Source of the DNA: Micropterix aruncella
Lineage: Eukaryota; Arthropoda; Insecta; Lepidoptera; Micropterigidae
Assembly (NCBI GenBank): GCA_944548615.1
Contig: OX155951.1
Span: 21,945,934-22,009,933, forward strand
Reading direction: 5' to 3'
Length of the DNA: 64,000 nt
The position numbers and the translations under genes are program-made. Shown piece after piece: positions 47,244 through 58,600 of the stretch (the stretch's first letter is position 1; every line of letters starts with the position of its first letter). Below the pieces are notes generated by a model. It did not search any database, was not told the DNA's origin, and saw only the letters and a program-made list of their open reading frames with translations.

Positions 47244-49302
47244 GTCGACTATAACTTATATATGGATTCAAAGATACGATACGAAAGGTACGATTGTAAA
47301 CGAGCACTTATGCGGCAATAAGGTTCTACGAGTATGTAGCGTGAAATCCATGGTCTGATTTATGATTGATTGTTTTATGATGATGAAAATGTTTTTCTTT
47401 TGAGGATGATAATAATGGCTTTGATATATAAAATGAAAAAATCTCTCGTTAATCCTAAAGCTAAAGATTCGAAGAACCTTCTACTAAACCGATTGGAAAC
47501 CTAGTTTGGAAGATTACTGGGGTTTTAATAAAATTATGCAAAAAATCACACGGTCTATTTTTACGGTGGTTTTTTACTGAAAAACTAATGAATTGCGGCG
47601 GATTTCCAATACCCTAAGCATTCCATCAAACAATGTTTTTTTTTCTAAATTAAAAAATTGAAATAAAAAATAATTTTGTCTTCATTTTATCGATATTCTC
47701 TGCGTATTTGTCATAAATTATTAGATATTATTACGAAATCCTAATGATTTATGCTACAAACGGCAGTGGAAGAGTATGTGACTGTGAAGTCATGATAATT
47801 AATGTTAAAGACTTACATTTGAAAAACTGTTTTTTTAATTTTTAATAGTAGCTTTTCTAATTAAAAAGGTTTGCTTATTAAAAAATAATAAAAAATATAT
47901 ATGAAAATATTTAATAGCAAACTATTTCATATTCCTTAATAAGTTACGGAACTCTCGGCTTACGAGCAGTCGGCATAGACATGTTATTTGCTTAATTTAT
48001 ATATCAATGCATAGACGAAACCGCTGCACGGAGTTACTAGTCGACATTCAGCTAAAAATATTTTTAACCTACATCTACTACCTACTACATTCGCTTGTTA
48101 TTTTCTTGACAAGCCCGCTTTATCAATCGAGCTTCTGACCATGAAGACATCACGATTAATTTTATTCAATCCCAAGAAGTAGCCGCCTGCGGAGATATTT
48201 GATTACAGATTGCATTCAGCCTTTCAGGCATGCAATCAGTTGAAATGAATTCCCTTCTTTCAATTCTCATTTCATTATAGCAGCCTACTATTCTGTTAGG
48301 CGGGTGCGCGTGCGCATCAAAAACCTAAAGAAAATAAAAAAATAAAGATCGTGTTATGCCAAGCAGCTGGAACTTTGAAAAGACGTCTGAATAAACAAAA
48401 GCGTCCGATGATCGAGCTGAACTGACAGACGATTTTTTGCCGGATTAAATCAACATCAAAACTATAAAGTTTAGTGCGCTTTTTCGGCACAGGGTGGAGC
48501 TTGTAATGACAAACTTAAAACACAGCGTTACATCGGTCGATAATGGATGTCACCACTTGGCATTTTCTCATGGTGAATTTCCGGTTCTGGGCTTGAATGA
48601 AGTCCTCGCGGCGTTGAGTCTGGTTCTCCCGGGAACGACGTTTAAGGAATGCTTCGCTTGCATAATAAGGATATGAATAGTTATGACTGCGCTACAAAAT
48701 GAGGTGATCCATTATGTTACTGCTGCTGCAGTAATATGACTGGATTAAAATAGATGGACATACAAAAATGGAAACTAGCATTTTTCCAAACGTTTGCAGC
48801 TACAAAATTAGTGTAGGTATGTCTACGTTTAGAAGTCGATAGTTGTTGCAGTTGATAATAAAAGGGGAGAACAAAAAGCCAGACAATCGATATCCTGTGT
48901 TGTCATTGAGTTGCAGTTGGTTACGGATACGAACTCTCTCCTATTTCTGTTGTAAGTACAAATGCTACATCGTTGGAGGCATATTTTGAAACAATATAAT
49001 ATTTGATTCTTCATAGTTTCTAATGTCAAGAATGTGGCGTGGAACTTTAAATGCTCAGTGCATTGAGCATGCTCACAATAATTTATTTTGTTATTCTTGC
49101 CTCAACCCAACTTTATATCTGTCTGTTTATTCGCGTCTTGTGTATTCCTTTCTCTCTTGTGTGCCTTTTTAAGTTTCACCCAAATAATAATAGCCCTTTT
49201 CGTTTTCTGGTTATACCATGAACATTCCATTGTACGTTTCGGGGACATCTTGGTATTGAAGTGAAACAGTGAATAAGTCTATTTACGATCTTCCTGTTTT
49301 TA
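47244..49302. other. AT-rich DNA without recognisable gene
   Basis: About 2 kb with short frames only (for example 48494-48676) and no element ends recognised. Confidence 0.4.
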
Positions 49303-49683
49303 CATGACTGCCCAACAAAAAAAGAAGTGTAATGTGTTCTACGTATGTTTTTCGTTTCTTTATTCTACCATAACTTCTAAACGCTTCAACCGATTTAGGA
49401 GTTTCTACTATCGTTAGAATCGTTGTTATAGTCGTTAGAATCGGTACATTAACTGTCCAAATACCATAATACCAAACGCGATAGGTAAGTAGTTGTCTAA
49501 ATGTCCAAATGTCAATAAATTTACATAAATATATCGTGTTTAGTGTCAAATGAAAGTGATTGAGTGCATTCCAGAAATATACACGTATCTATTTGGATAA
49601 ATACATAAAGCACAAATATGTCATAATATAACAAAAAATATTACAAATACAATAGGTCACTTTCTGTAATAACAGCAGCTGTG
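49303..49683 (+). mobile_element. CACGACTG-ended MITE family, copy C (full length)
   Basis: About 381 bp. It starts CATGACTGCCCAACAAAAAAAG and carries TTTCTTTATTCTACCATAAC, GTGTTTAGTGTCAAATGAAA and GGTCACTTTCTGTAAT in the family order. It ends in a decayed CAGCAGCTGTG in place of CAGTCGTG. Confidence 0.8.
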
Positions 49684-50036
49684 TTTTTTTATTCTTTTTA
49701 ATATATTTACTTGTTGACTTCACTTTCTGCTATAATGTTTGCACACTTTTCCATTATCTCATCTTTTAGTTGTGATTGTTTTTTCCTCTGTTTTACTGTA
49801 TTATACCTTTATCTGTCCATATTTCATAGCTGTTCTAGTTTTATTCCATGTTAGATCGATGATATTTAGGGTGTCGTTTTCTTTCTCATATCGCGATACT
49901 TATCCAAATTAGATTAGATGCGCTTTAGAACGCAGATGCACTGCGACCTCTGCCGATCTTTTGAGCCTCCTTTTGCTTACAGTTCGTTTCCCAGTGCTGT
50001 TCTTACAACAATCTCAAGTATCTCTGAGGAAACAAT
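49684..50036. other. AT-rich DNA, no gene seen
   Basis: Spacer between the MITE and the Penelope palindrome; nothing assignable. Confidence 0.4.
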
Positions 50037-51172
50037 TTCTTTGATATAAAATCGAAGACTATCGCGGTTGTTTGACATTATAAATAGGATAGAAAACGAA
50101 TTTACCGCGTGAAATTTGTAGGACCCGACGTTTCGGTGACGTTGCAGCCGCCGTTGTCTAGGGTAGACTGAAGAGCTGTCAGTCCGTTGTTTTGCGGGTA
50201 GGCCGCAAACCGCTGCCGCCACTGCGTAGGTTATAACGGTGGTGGGGGGCCGGGCTCGGAGCGCGGGAATTTTTAAAATCCGTCTTGCACACAACACTCA
50301 CTGTATCCTGTTTTACGTCTTTACGTTCGGCGTTCGGCGGCGGGAACATTTTAAGAGAGGGTTCCACGTAGAAGAGAGTTTGTAGCCGTCATCTCTATTG
50401 AAGTTCGGAGTTCTTCTTATTTCAATGGCTTCCCGGATCATGCGAGGAAAGTAGAATTGTTCCTTGGATAGAACAATGGGATTTTGAAACTGCATCCAGT
50501 GGTTACTTCCGCTATCCAATATATGTTCGCAGATCGCCGATTTTTCTCGCTGAACGTTTTTAACAGCTTTGATGTGTTCTGTCAGTCGCGTGGCTATGGG
50601 CCGTTTCGTTTGTCCAACGTAGGCTAGACCGCAGCTGCATTCGACTTTATACACACCCGGGGTTTGCAGTGGTATTACATCCTTTGCGATGGCTTTTACA
50701 TCCGATCCTTGGCGATCTGCGAACATATATTGGATAGCGGAAGTAACCACTGGATGCAGTTTCAAAATCCCATTGTTCTATCCAAGGAACAATTCTACTT
50801 TCCTCGCATGATCCGGGAAGCCATTGAAATAAGAAGAACTCCGAACTTCAATAGAGATGACGGCTACAAACTCTCTTCTACGTGGAACCCTCTTCTTAAA
50901 ATGTTCCCGCCGCCGAACGCCGAACGCAAAGACGTAAAACAGGATACAGTGAGTGTTGTGTGCAAGACGGATTTTAAAAATTCCCGCGCTCCGAGCCCGG
51001 CCCCCCACCACCGTTATAACCTACGCAGTGGCGGCAGCGGTTTGCGGCCTACCCGCAAAACAACGGACTGACAGCTCTTCAGTCTACCCTAGACAACGGC
51101 GGCTGCAACGTCACGGAAACGTCGGGTCCTACAAATTTCACGCGGTAAATTCGTTTTCTATCCTATTTATAA
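50037..51172 (-). mobile_element. Head-to-head Penelope-like palindrome
   Basis: Arms of about 460 bases (50080-50540 and 50711-51172) are near-identical inverted copies. Both contain the C-terminal part of a Penelope-type nuclease and the 3' untranslated region with an ACCGAAACGTC motif. The 170-base centre (50541-50710) belongs to the minus-strand copy and supplies the GIY-YIG motif. Left of 50080 the minus copy continues to at least 50037, a part also found at 63258-63278. Confidence 0.88.
50313..50709 (-). pseudogene. Penelope-like GIY-YIG endonuclease, C-terminal fragment
   Basis: The minus frame reads GVYKVECSCGLAYVGQTKRP, followed by RLTEHIKA and CEHILDSGSNH. This is a GIY-YIG nuclease (GVY...YVG, then Arg and His at the usual spacing) of the Penelope type, ending near SRRRTPNVKT. 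The first 19 residues of the full open frame (50710-50765) are antisense of the right arm, not real coding. The RT domain is absent. The right arm repeats the last 100 or so codons on the plus strand (50711-51071) in a slightly different frame end. Confidence 0.85.
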
Positions 51173-51484
51173 TTACTTTGATTTTTGTAGAAGTGCTTCT
51201 TTATTAGATTTTTCCTTTTTTTTGTCCTGTGCCAGTATTGGTGAGTGTGTTATTATTACTGGTACCTGTCCTCTTCTTTCAACCTTTCGTTTGCTGTCGC
51301 CTTTGATACGCCATAGATTGGCTGAGGACCTATGACCTATGACCTATAGGTACACGGCGACCAATCACAGGGCTCCTTTTTAAGCCAATACAATTTTTCG
51401 TTCTCATCAATCCCTAAAGAAAACCCCGGGTAAAGTCAATTTGTTTTGTAGACAGAGGTCTTTTAGTGCTTGTGTGCTTTTCAA
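51173..51484. other. Spacer, no gene seen
   Basis: Contains a small ACCTATGACCTAT direct repeat near 51328-51350. Nothing else. Confidence 0.45.
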
Positions 51485-51797
51485 GACATTTTATGTATGT
51501 TTTCTGTTTCTTTATTCCACCATAACTTTTTAACGCTTGAATCGATTTAGAAGTGTGTGGTATTGTTGGAATCGTTTTGTCACCCCATAACCTTATGTCA
51601 CCCATAAGTTGGTGTCTAAATGTGCAAATGTCCAAATATATCGTGTTTAGTGTCAAATGAAAAGGCTGATTCCGGAAATGTACATGTATGTATATGGATA
51701 AATACATAAACTAATAAGTATTTCATAAAAAAGCGTAATAAAAATAATTATAAATACAATAGTTCACTTTCTATAACGGCACCTTGGTGTTTATTCT
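51485..51797 (+). mobile_element. CACGACTG-ended MITE family, copy D (left end lost)
   Basis: Starts inside the family at TTTATGTATGTTTTCTG and keeps TTTCTTTATTCCACCATAAC, ATATCGTGTTTAGTGTCAAATG and AGTTCACTTTCTATAACGGC. It ends near GGTGTTTATTC. Confidence 0.7.
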
Positions 51798-52319
51798 TTT
51801 TAATATATTTACTTGTGTATCTCTTGTTAATATTCTCTCGTCTACTGTTCTACATCGATGAATCGACATATTGACCAAGTTTGTGTTATAACTGATCGCT
51901 TGCCAACATACAGGTGCCGGATCTGTCGGGTGGTAGAGATATCATTTGTAAGCTGCTTCGATGTGACCGCATAGCGACTGTGCACACGGTCGACCGACAC
52001 CGTGCGGCAGTGCGGTGACATTGCTCTTGCAAAAAAAACCTGATTTTCCTGCCTCGTTTCCTTGCAGTTTGTAGAGTGTAAATTGTGAATTGTCGGTGCG
52101 AGCGTCGCGTCCGCCACCGCGGTAGTCTCGCAAAATTGCTGCAATTTACCACAAGTACCTACTTTTGTAACAAACCATCAGTTTTGCCAATGGGCTGCAT
52201 TTCGAACATATCGTTTTATTAATTTTCTTTCTTATATGTATCTATTTCAATTGTAGAACCATTACAATTGTCTCTCTCTCTTTGATTTTCCCTGTAGCAT
52301 AATAATATTTTACTTTTTA
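51798..52319. other. Unassigned DNA, no gene seen
   Basis: Three overlapping minus frames at 51842-52152 share the same GC-richer stretch. None has a domain. Confidence 0.4.
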
Positions 52320-52447
52320 CACGACTGCCATTACACTCCAACAAACCCTGAACATATTACACTCCAACAAAAAGGAGTGTAATGTGTTCAGGGTTCATCT
52401 ATGTATGTTTTCCGTTTCTTTATTCCTCCATAACTTGTAAACGCTAT
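52320..52447 (+). mobile_element. CACGACTG-ended MITE family, copy E (rearranged, right end lost)
   Basis: Starts CACGACTGCC and carries GGAGTGTAATGTGTTCAGGGTTCAT and TTTCTTTATTCCTCCATAAC. Near the start a block CATTACACTCCAACAAACCC is an inverted small duplicate of the following GGAGTGTAATG region. Confidence 0.7.
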
Positions 52448-52959
52448 TTGCTTACTCTCTTATCTTTTATTTTAGCGAAGGAAATGTTTGTGCACGTGTC
52501 GCTGACAACGTTAAATTTAGGGTAGGCACAAGGTATTAACCATCTTCCAATAATCCTACATTTAATCTTATGGCACAAAGCATGAGCGTCTGACTATCAG
52601 AATGTGCTTCTTCGATCGAGAAATTTGCAGATTTTTGATGTGGCAGCGCTGTTTGACGTTCATCTTTTGATCTCATGCATCATAATGGCGCGTGGCCGCA
52701 ATTTCAGTTTAATCATTATGATTGACTCTCGACATCTTGCCTCGCTGACATTTCGTCGTCCAGATGCAAGCGCGCACTCGTCGCCTGTAATCAATTTGAT
52801 CGTGTAAATTACACACCTGCCAAATCGACATTAACAGCGCTCCCTCAAGTTTTGCCGTCCAAAATAGGTAGCGAACGGTTTTGTTCAGCTTAACCCTAAG
52901 ATACACCGTGTTTCCGGGTCGGTCCAACTCACGATTCAGCACCTGTTCAGTATCTTCCC
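52448..52959. other. Unassigned DNA, no gene seen
   Basis: Short frames on both strands without domain. Confidence 0.4.
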
Positions 52960-53565
52960 CGTGTGGAGGACTACCCCAGGTAAGATTCTCCCATCTTATG
53001 CCTCGCGGATGGTAGATCGGTCTTTCCTAGATGAACGCATCCCTGTGCTACTGGACCGTTTGCGCACCGCGCCGCAGCAGCCAATCGGTTGTGCATTCTG
53101 ACTAATTATTGAAGGAGTGTGGAGACTATGGAAATATACTATCTCAAAAGCAGCGGTGGTGGATGTTGACCTGCTATCAACCACTCTTGAAACAAATAAT
53201 TGGCTACCTGATCCTGAATTCAGAGACGGGCAATATATGCCATTGATCCGCGATAGATACAAACTAAGTCACCGCTGATTTTACGGCAGGTAGAAGTCGC
53301 GCAAGCGACTTCGGATCCGTAACCAGTCAGGAGGTTGGAGGGGGTATCCTGGTGGTTAATTCCAGACGGAAATATTCTTCCAAAATTGGTAGACGAGGAG
53401 CGAGGCTGCCCGCTGGGTACCTTTCCCGGTGCCTCGCCGTAAAGAGTTGGCCTCTGTCGGGCATGTTCGCTTAGCTAGACGGTAGATTCCAATCGTTTAA
53501 ACTACTGGAGGTGACGGTTTCGCCCGTTGTAGTAGACAACCCAAGTAGTTGTCCAAAATAGGCGA
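52960..53565 (+). repeat. Dispersed repeat family R, copy 3
   Basis: Collinear with 24200-24835 over most of its length and with 5480-5650 at its end. It has the GTGCATTCTGACTAAT, CGCGCAAGCGACTT, TGGGTACCTTTCCCGGTGCC and GAGGTGACGGTTTCGCCC blocks. No domain in any frame. Confidence 0.65.
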
Positions 53566-53814
53566 GCTGTCCGCTCTGTTTTCATTTGCCTATAAAAATA
53601 GAATATCCGCCCTCCATTAGATTAAATGCATCCTATTTTATTCTATTATTTCTACTGCGTTTCCACCGCTTGGTTCGCGTTATGCGGCGACATTTCATTT
53701 TACTCCCATTTGTTTTGTGTTATTATGACTGGGGGAATTACGGGAGAGGGACGTCGGATGTGCGACGGGCGGACTATCTGTCATGCCGCTAGGGGTTTCC
53801 AACATTGAACCAAT

Positions 53815-54245
53815 TTGATATGTGAGTATTTTTATACACTACTAGACTTATCTCAATCTCAAGCATATAGAGTGAGATAAGTCTAGTATAGCATAGCGAG
53901 ACTTACCTCAAGCATAGCATAACAAGATTTATCTCAATCTCAGCATTGGAAGAGTTTGATACGAGTATTTTTATACACAACTAGACTTATCTGAAGATTG
54001 AAATAATTTTAGTATAGCATAGCAAGACTTATCTCAATTTCAACATTAGAACATGTTGATACGAGTATTTTTATACACAACTTGACTTATCCTAATCTCA
54101 AGCATATATTTAGATACGTCTAGTATAACGTAGCAAAACTTATTTCAAGCATAGCATAGCAAGACTTATCTCAATCTCAGCATTGGAACAGTTTGATGCG
54201 AGTATTTTTATACACAACTAGACTTATGTCAATATCAAGCATATA
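53815..54245 (+). repeat. Minisatellite, about 101-138 bp period
   Basis: The block GAGTATTTTTATACAC occurs at about 53824, 53962, 54063 and 54200, each followed by ACTAGACTTAT and AGCATAGCA-type blocks. Units differ in length and in internal copies of the GCATAGCA block. Confidence 0.88.
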
Positions 54246-54725
54246 ATTTGGCATTTACCGTAATCGGTTATCAATAAGTGGTTATTTTTGAATCATCGCT
54301 AATTCTGGAAAGCATCTGGGTAGGTAGAGCATCGCGACGACGATACACACACATGCACGCACAGCTACACGCACGCTACACTATAATAGGACATGCCTAA
54401 CGCGAGATGTTTGTCATATTGTACGATTAGAAATTTGTAATAGACGAATATCATTGTAACAATGTCTGATAAAGATTTAATCGACAGTTACCTCTTTTTT
54501 GCTATTTATTAATACGTTTCATATATTTCGTGGGCTATTTGATAGAATTAACGTTTATTTTAAATTGATATACGACATTAGAGTGATATTATTTTTGATA
54601 AAAGGTACATATTATTATTTAGTTTATTGTTTGATAACTCACAAGCACGTGCGCGCAGTTATCGCAGACTTCTTTGCAATGTTGCAAATAGCTATATTTT
54701 CGCAATTTTTTGGACTCAAAATATA
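54246..54725. other. AT-rich DNA, no gene seen
   Basis: A 78-codon frame at 54499-54735 is hydrophobic and AT-driven with no domain, and runs into the LTR. Confidence 0.45.
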
Positions 54726-54730
54726 TTTTA

Positions 54731-55578
54731 TGTAGTGGCAAATCCAGCGGTCAGCGGTTAAACCGATCGAAAATCTGCCACCTTATTTTAGGGTAGCCAT
54801 AGAACGACAAGGTGCAATTTTGGTGGCACCCAGGGGTGATGTGAACCGGCGTTTTACTGCCGATGGCACACCAGGTACTCGTAGAGGCGTGTCTCTCCTC
54901 GGCGAGTTGCGATACAAGGTGACCTTAAGTTCTTGTATCGTACGGTCTCCTTTTGCAGATTCCGCAGCGATCTCTTTTCCTATAAGATCGATCTAGTCTC
55001 CACTAGTTTGTAAATCTAGCCGCTCGCATAATTGAGGCATCAAGGTATAAGCTGTTATTGTCGCTTACCGTTTGAAGAGCAGTACTGTCCTGCGAAGCGT
55101 AGATATCGACGGGGTCGGGTTATAAACTCGGTCCTGTCGAAGTCTGGTCTCGCGAAGTTCTCTCTTGTGCACTCAATTATCGAAAGTTTTCCGAACACTG
55201 ACTATTATTATTGTCTCTACCGCTTGAAGGTTGAATAAAAAACTGTTTTCTTGTCACTTTATAATTCCACTTTCAATGTGGCTCAAATAAATTATAAATT
55301 CAATTATTTCTATTTGTTACATTCTGAAAGAATGAAAATTTTAAAACAAAATATGTTACTTCTTTTTTTTTTTTTTGTTATTTTATTTTTTCTCTTGTTT
55401 CCATGGTTTCTCTCGTTTCCATGGTTTCTTTAATATACTATGTTAGTGATTCCCTTATTCAAAACTGTAGAATACATATATTCACGGCTTTGTTGTGTGG
55501 AATGTTTACGGTATTATGAATATTTTAATATTAATATTATTGGTAGTTAATTCTAAATACAACTATTTTGCCGAGACA
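54731..55578 (-). repeat. 3' LTR of BEL/Pao element 2
   Basis: 848 bp, collinear with 61355-62202. The short plus-strand frames in it (55032-55238, 55251-55433) recur in the other LTR and have no domain. Confidence 0.95.
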
Positions 55579-55590
55579 CTCCCCTTCCCG
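55579..55590 (-). other. Polypurine tract of BEL/Pao element 2
   Basis: The minus strand reads CGGGAAGGGGAG directly against the 3' LTR. Confidence 0.85.
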
Positions 55591-55607
55591 TAAAGGACTG
55601 TAGGAGT

Positions 55608-58600
55608 TTACCTGTTGTCGGGAACGGCGATTACAGCTATCTTAGTAGTTGGTCTCTGGTATATCTTACCACGGCATTTTATTGCGACGGAACGGGTTTG
55701 TCCGTCTTTTCCAGGGAAAGTTTTTTCGATGATACCCTTGAGCCACATGTTGCGCGGGGTTTGAGGGTCTACCAAGAAGGCTAAATCGCCTTCCTTTATA
55801 GGTGCGACCTCGTTCCGCCACTTCGGCCGTTTGGCAAGTGTAGGTAGATATTCCTTGACAAACCGATTCCAGAAGTGGTTGGCCAGGGTTTGGGCGATTT
55901 GCCATTGTTTTCGCAAACAAAGGCTGTCTGAATCTATGACTCCGAAATTCAATCTGCCTGATGATGAGCCTATTAAAAAATGATTCGGTGTCAGGCTCTC
56001 CGCGTCCAGGCTGTCTAACGACACATGGACTAGAGGCCGACTGTTCACTGAATTTTCAGCTTCTGCCATTAGTGTGGCGAGAGTCTCCTCGCGGGGAGCT
56101 TTCTCTTTTAGGGTGGCGTAGAGTGCCTTTTTTATAGATTGTACCAACCGCTCATAAAATCCGCCCATATGCGGGGCAGCCGGTGTGTTGAATTTCCACT
56201 CGATCCGTTTCATGGCGCTCTGCGATCGCAGATCGTCCCAATCTATCTCGCGAATGGCGGCTTTCAGTTCATTATTTGAACCGTGAAACCCAGTTCCGTT
56301 GTCAGAATAAATGACAGCGGGGGTTCCACGGCGCGCACACATGCGTTTTATGGCCATCATCGTCGAATCGCTAGAGAGTGATTTCGTGATCTCGACATGG
56401 ATCGCCCTAGTGCTCATGCAGCAGAAAATTGCGCCATATCTTTTCTCTCTCCGGCGACCGACAGCAACCTCGATCGGACCAAAGTAATCCAGCCCTATGT
56501 TTGTAAACGGTCGAATGTGATGCTCTAATCGAAGTTCAGGGAGGTCTCCCATTTTTGGTGGTATTGGTTTTGCTCGGTCGATCCTGCATTTAAGGCAATT
56601 AAAGGTTATTTTCCTAATCGCGCCGCGTTGGTGTAATATCCAAAACCGTTGCCGTAGTTCGTTGGCAACGAATTCGCGTCCCTTGTGTCCCGCCGCTTCA
56701 TGCTGATGTTGTATGAGCAACTGGGTGAAGGGGTGTTTCGCGTCCAATATTGGGGGTTTCTTTACCTCTAATGCGACGCCCTTAATTGCGTTTATTCGTC
56801 CTCCTACTCGTAACACGTTTTCGTGGTCGAGGTAGGCGTTAAGATTGATTAATTTTGTATTTTTCGACAATACGGTATTATTTTTAATGGCGTCTATTTC
56901 TAATTTAAAACTACTTAATTGTGCTTGTTGTATCCAATATAATTCGGCGCGTTCTAGTTCGGCTGGGGATAGAAACGGTTCGTGACTCCCTCGGTGCCGG
57001 CAACGGTCTATGAACCGTAACGTCCATGCCGTGCTTCTTAAAAGTCTATTTAATCTAGAAAATCTATTTATATCTAGCAAGGGCGGGCTCGGTACTTGAA
57101 GGACCGTAGCCACAATGCGTTTTAACTCTACGTCTGGTTTGATTGTTTGCGAAGTGGATTTCTCAGTGGGCCATAATTCTCGGTCTAGCTTTAGAAAATC
57201 GGGACCGGTGGTCCACCTGCGTATTTTTTCTAAGTCAAAGTTGTCGGCGGTATCTCGAGTACCGAGATCACCTGGGTTGTCCGCCGTGGGAACCCAGTGC
57301 CACTGTGTTAACTTGGTTAGTTGATCTATCTCACCGAGACGGTGGGCGACAAATGTTTGATATTGCCGTGGGTCGGAACGGATCCACGACAATACTGTTT
57401 TGCTGTCACTCCATAAATACGTTTCCTGAAACGTCCATGTGTGATGCGTTTTTACCATTTCCGCTAGGCGGCTCGCTAAAGTAGCTGCTTGAAGTTCAAG
57501 CCTAGGTATGGACATAGCTTTTAGCGGTGCGACTTTATTCTTACCTATTAAAAATACAACACATGCTTTTTTGTCGGTGTCTATATAACGCGCGTACGCT
57601 ACCGCTGCATATCCTTGTAGGCTGGCGTCAGCGAAAATATGCAATTGCGTCGGTTCGTTAGATTTTATTCCTGCATATTGATAGCTACGTGGTATTTGAA
57701 AGTCTTTTATGTGTTTTAGTTCTTCTAACCATGTCTGCCACTTCGTGAAGGAATTACTACCGATCGCTTGGTCCCAGTCAACCTTTTCTAACCATATATC
57801 CTGTAGCAGAATTTTTGCCTTTATTGCTAGAGGTCCCAAGAAGCCGAGTGGATCAAACACTGACATAATGACCTGTAATGTCTGTCGTTTGGTGGGAATA
57901 ATTGTTCCGTTCAATATGTCGGGTTTTATTTTCCTAAAATTAGTATCAAAAAATAATTTGTCTGTTTTTGGGTCCCATTGAAGCCCGAGTATGCGCTCGA
58001 CGTTGTCATCTGGATTTGACCACGCCACGTTTGTTTTTGATCGCCTCTCGACGGGAATTTCGTTTAAAGTACGAGTGTCATTGCTGGCCCAGTTTACGAT
58101 CTCAAACCCGCCTGATTGATGTATACGCGACACATCACGAATCAGTTTTTTGGCAGATTCGATATCGTTCGTACTATCAAGGTAATCGTCCACATAATGG
58201 CGATCCGTTATAGCTTTTACCGCGTCAGGAAAGTCATTTGAGAAGCGTTCTGCGTTCCGGTTCTTTACATTTTGCGCGAGGCATGGAGAGCAAGTACTGC
58301 CAAATAACACGACTTGCATACGATATTCGGTTGGTTGTTTAGAGGTGTCCATATCACGCCATAAAAATCGTTGACTCTGTGAGTCCGCGTACGTTAATCT
58401 AACCTGAAGGAACATTTCTTTGATGTCTGCAGCAAATCCTATCAGTCCTTGACGGAATTTAAATAGTACTCCCATTAGGGGATTAAGGAGGTCGGGTCCA
58501 GATATTAGGTTATCGTTGAGGCTAACGCCATTAGCTTTGGCGGCGCAATCGAAAACGAGCCTCATTTTCCCCGGCTTATTGGGATTTGTTATATGAAAAT

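Noticed and set aside
57115..58213. Plus-strand frames inside BEL element 2 (also 58847-61029)
   Set aside because: Antisense shadows of the 1838-codon polyprotein.
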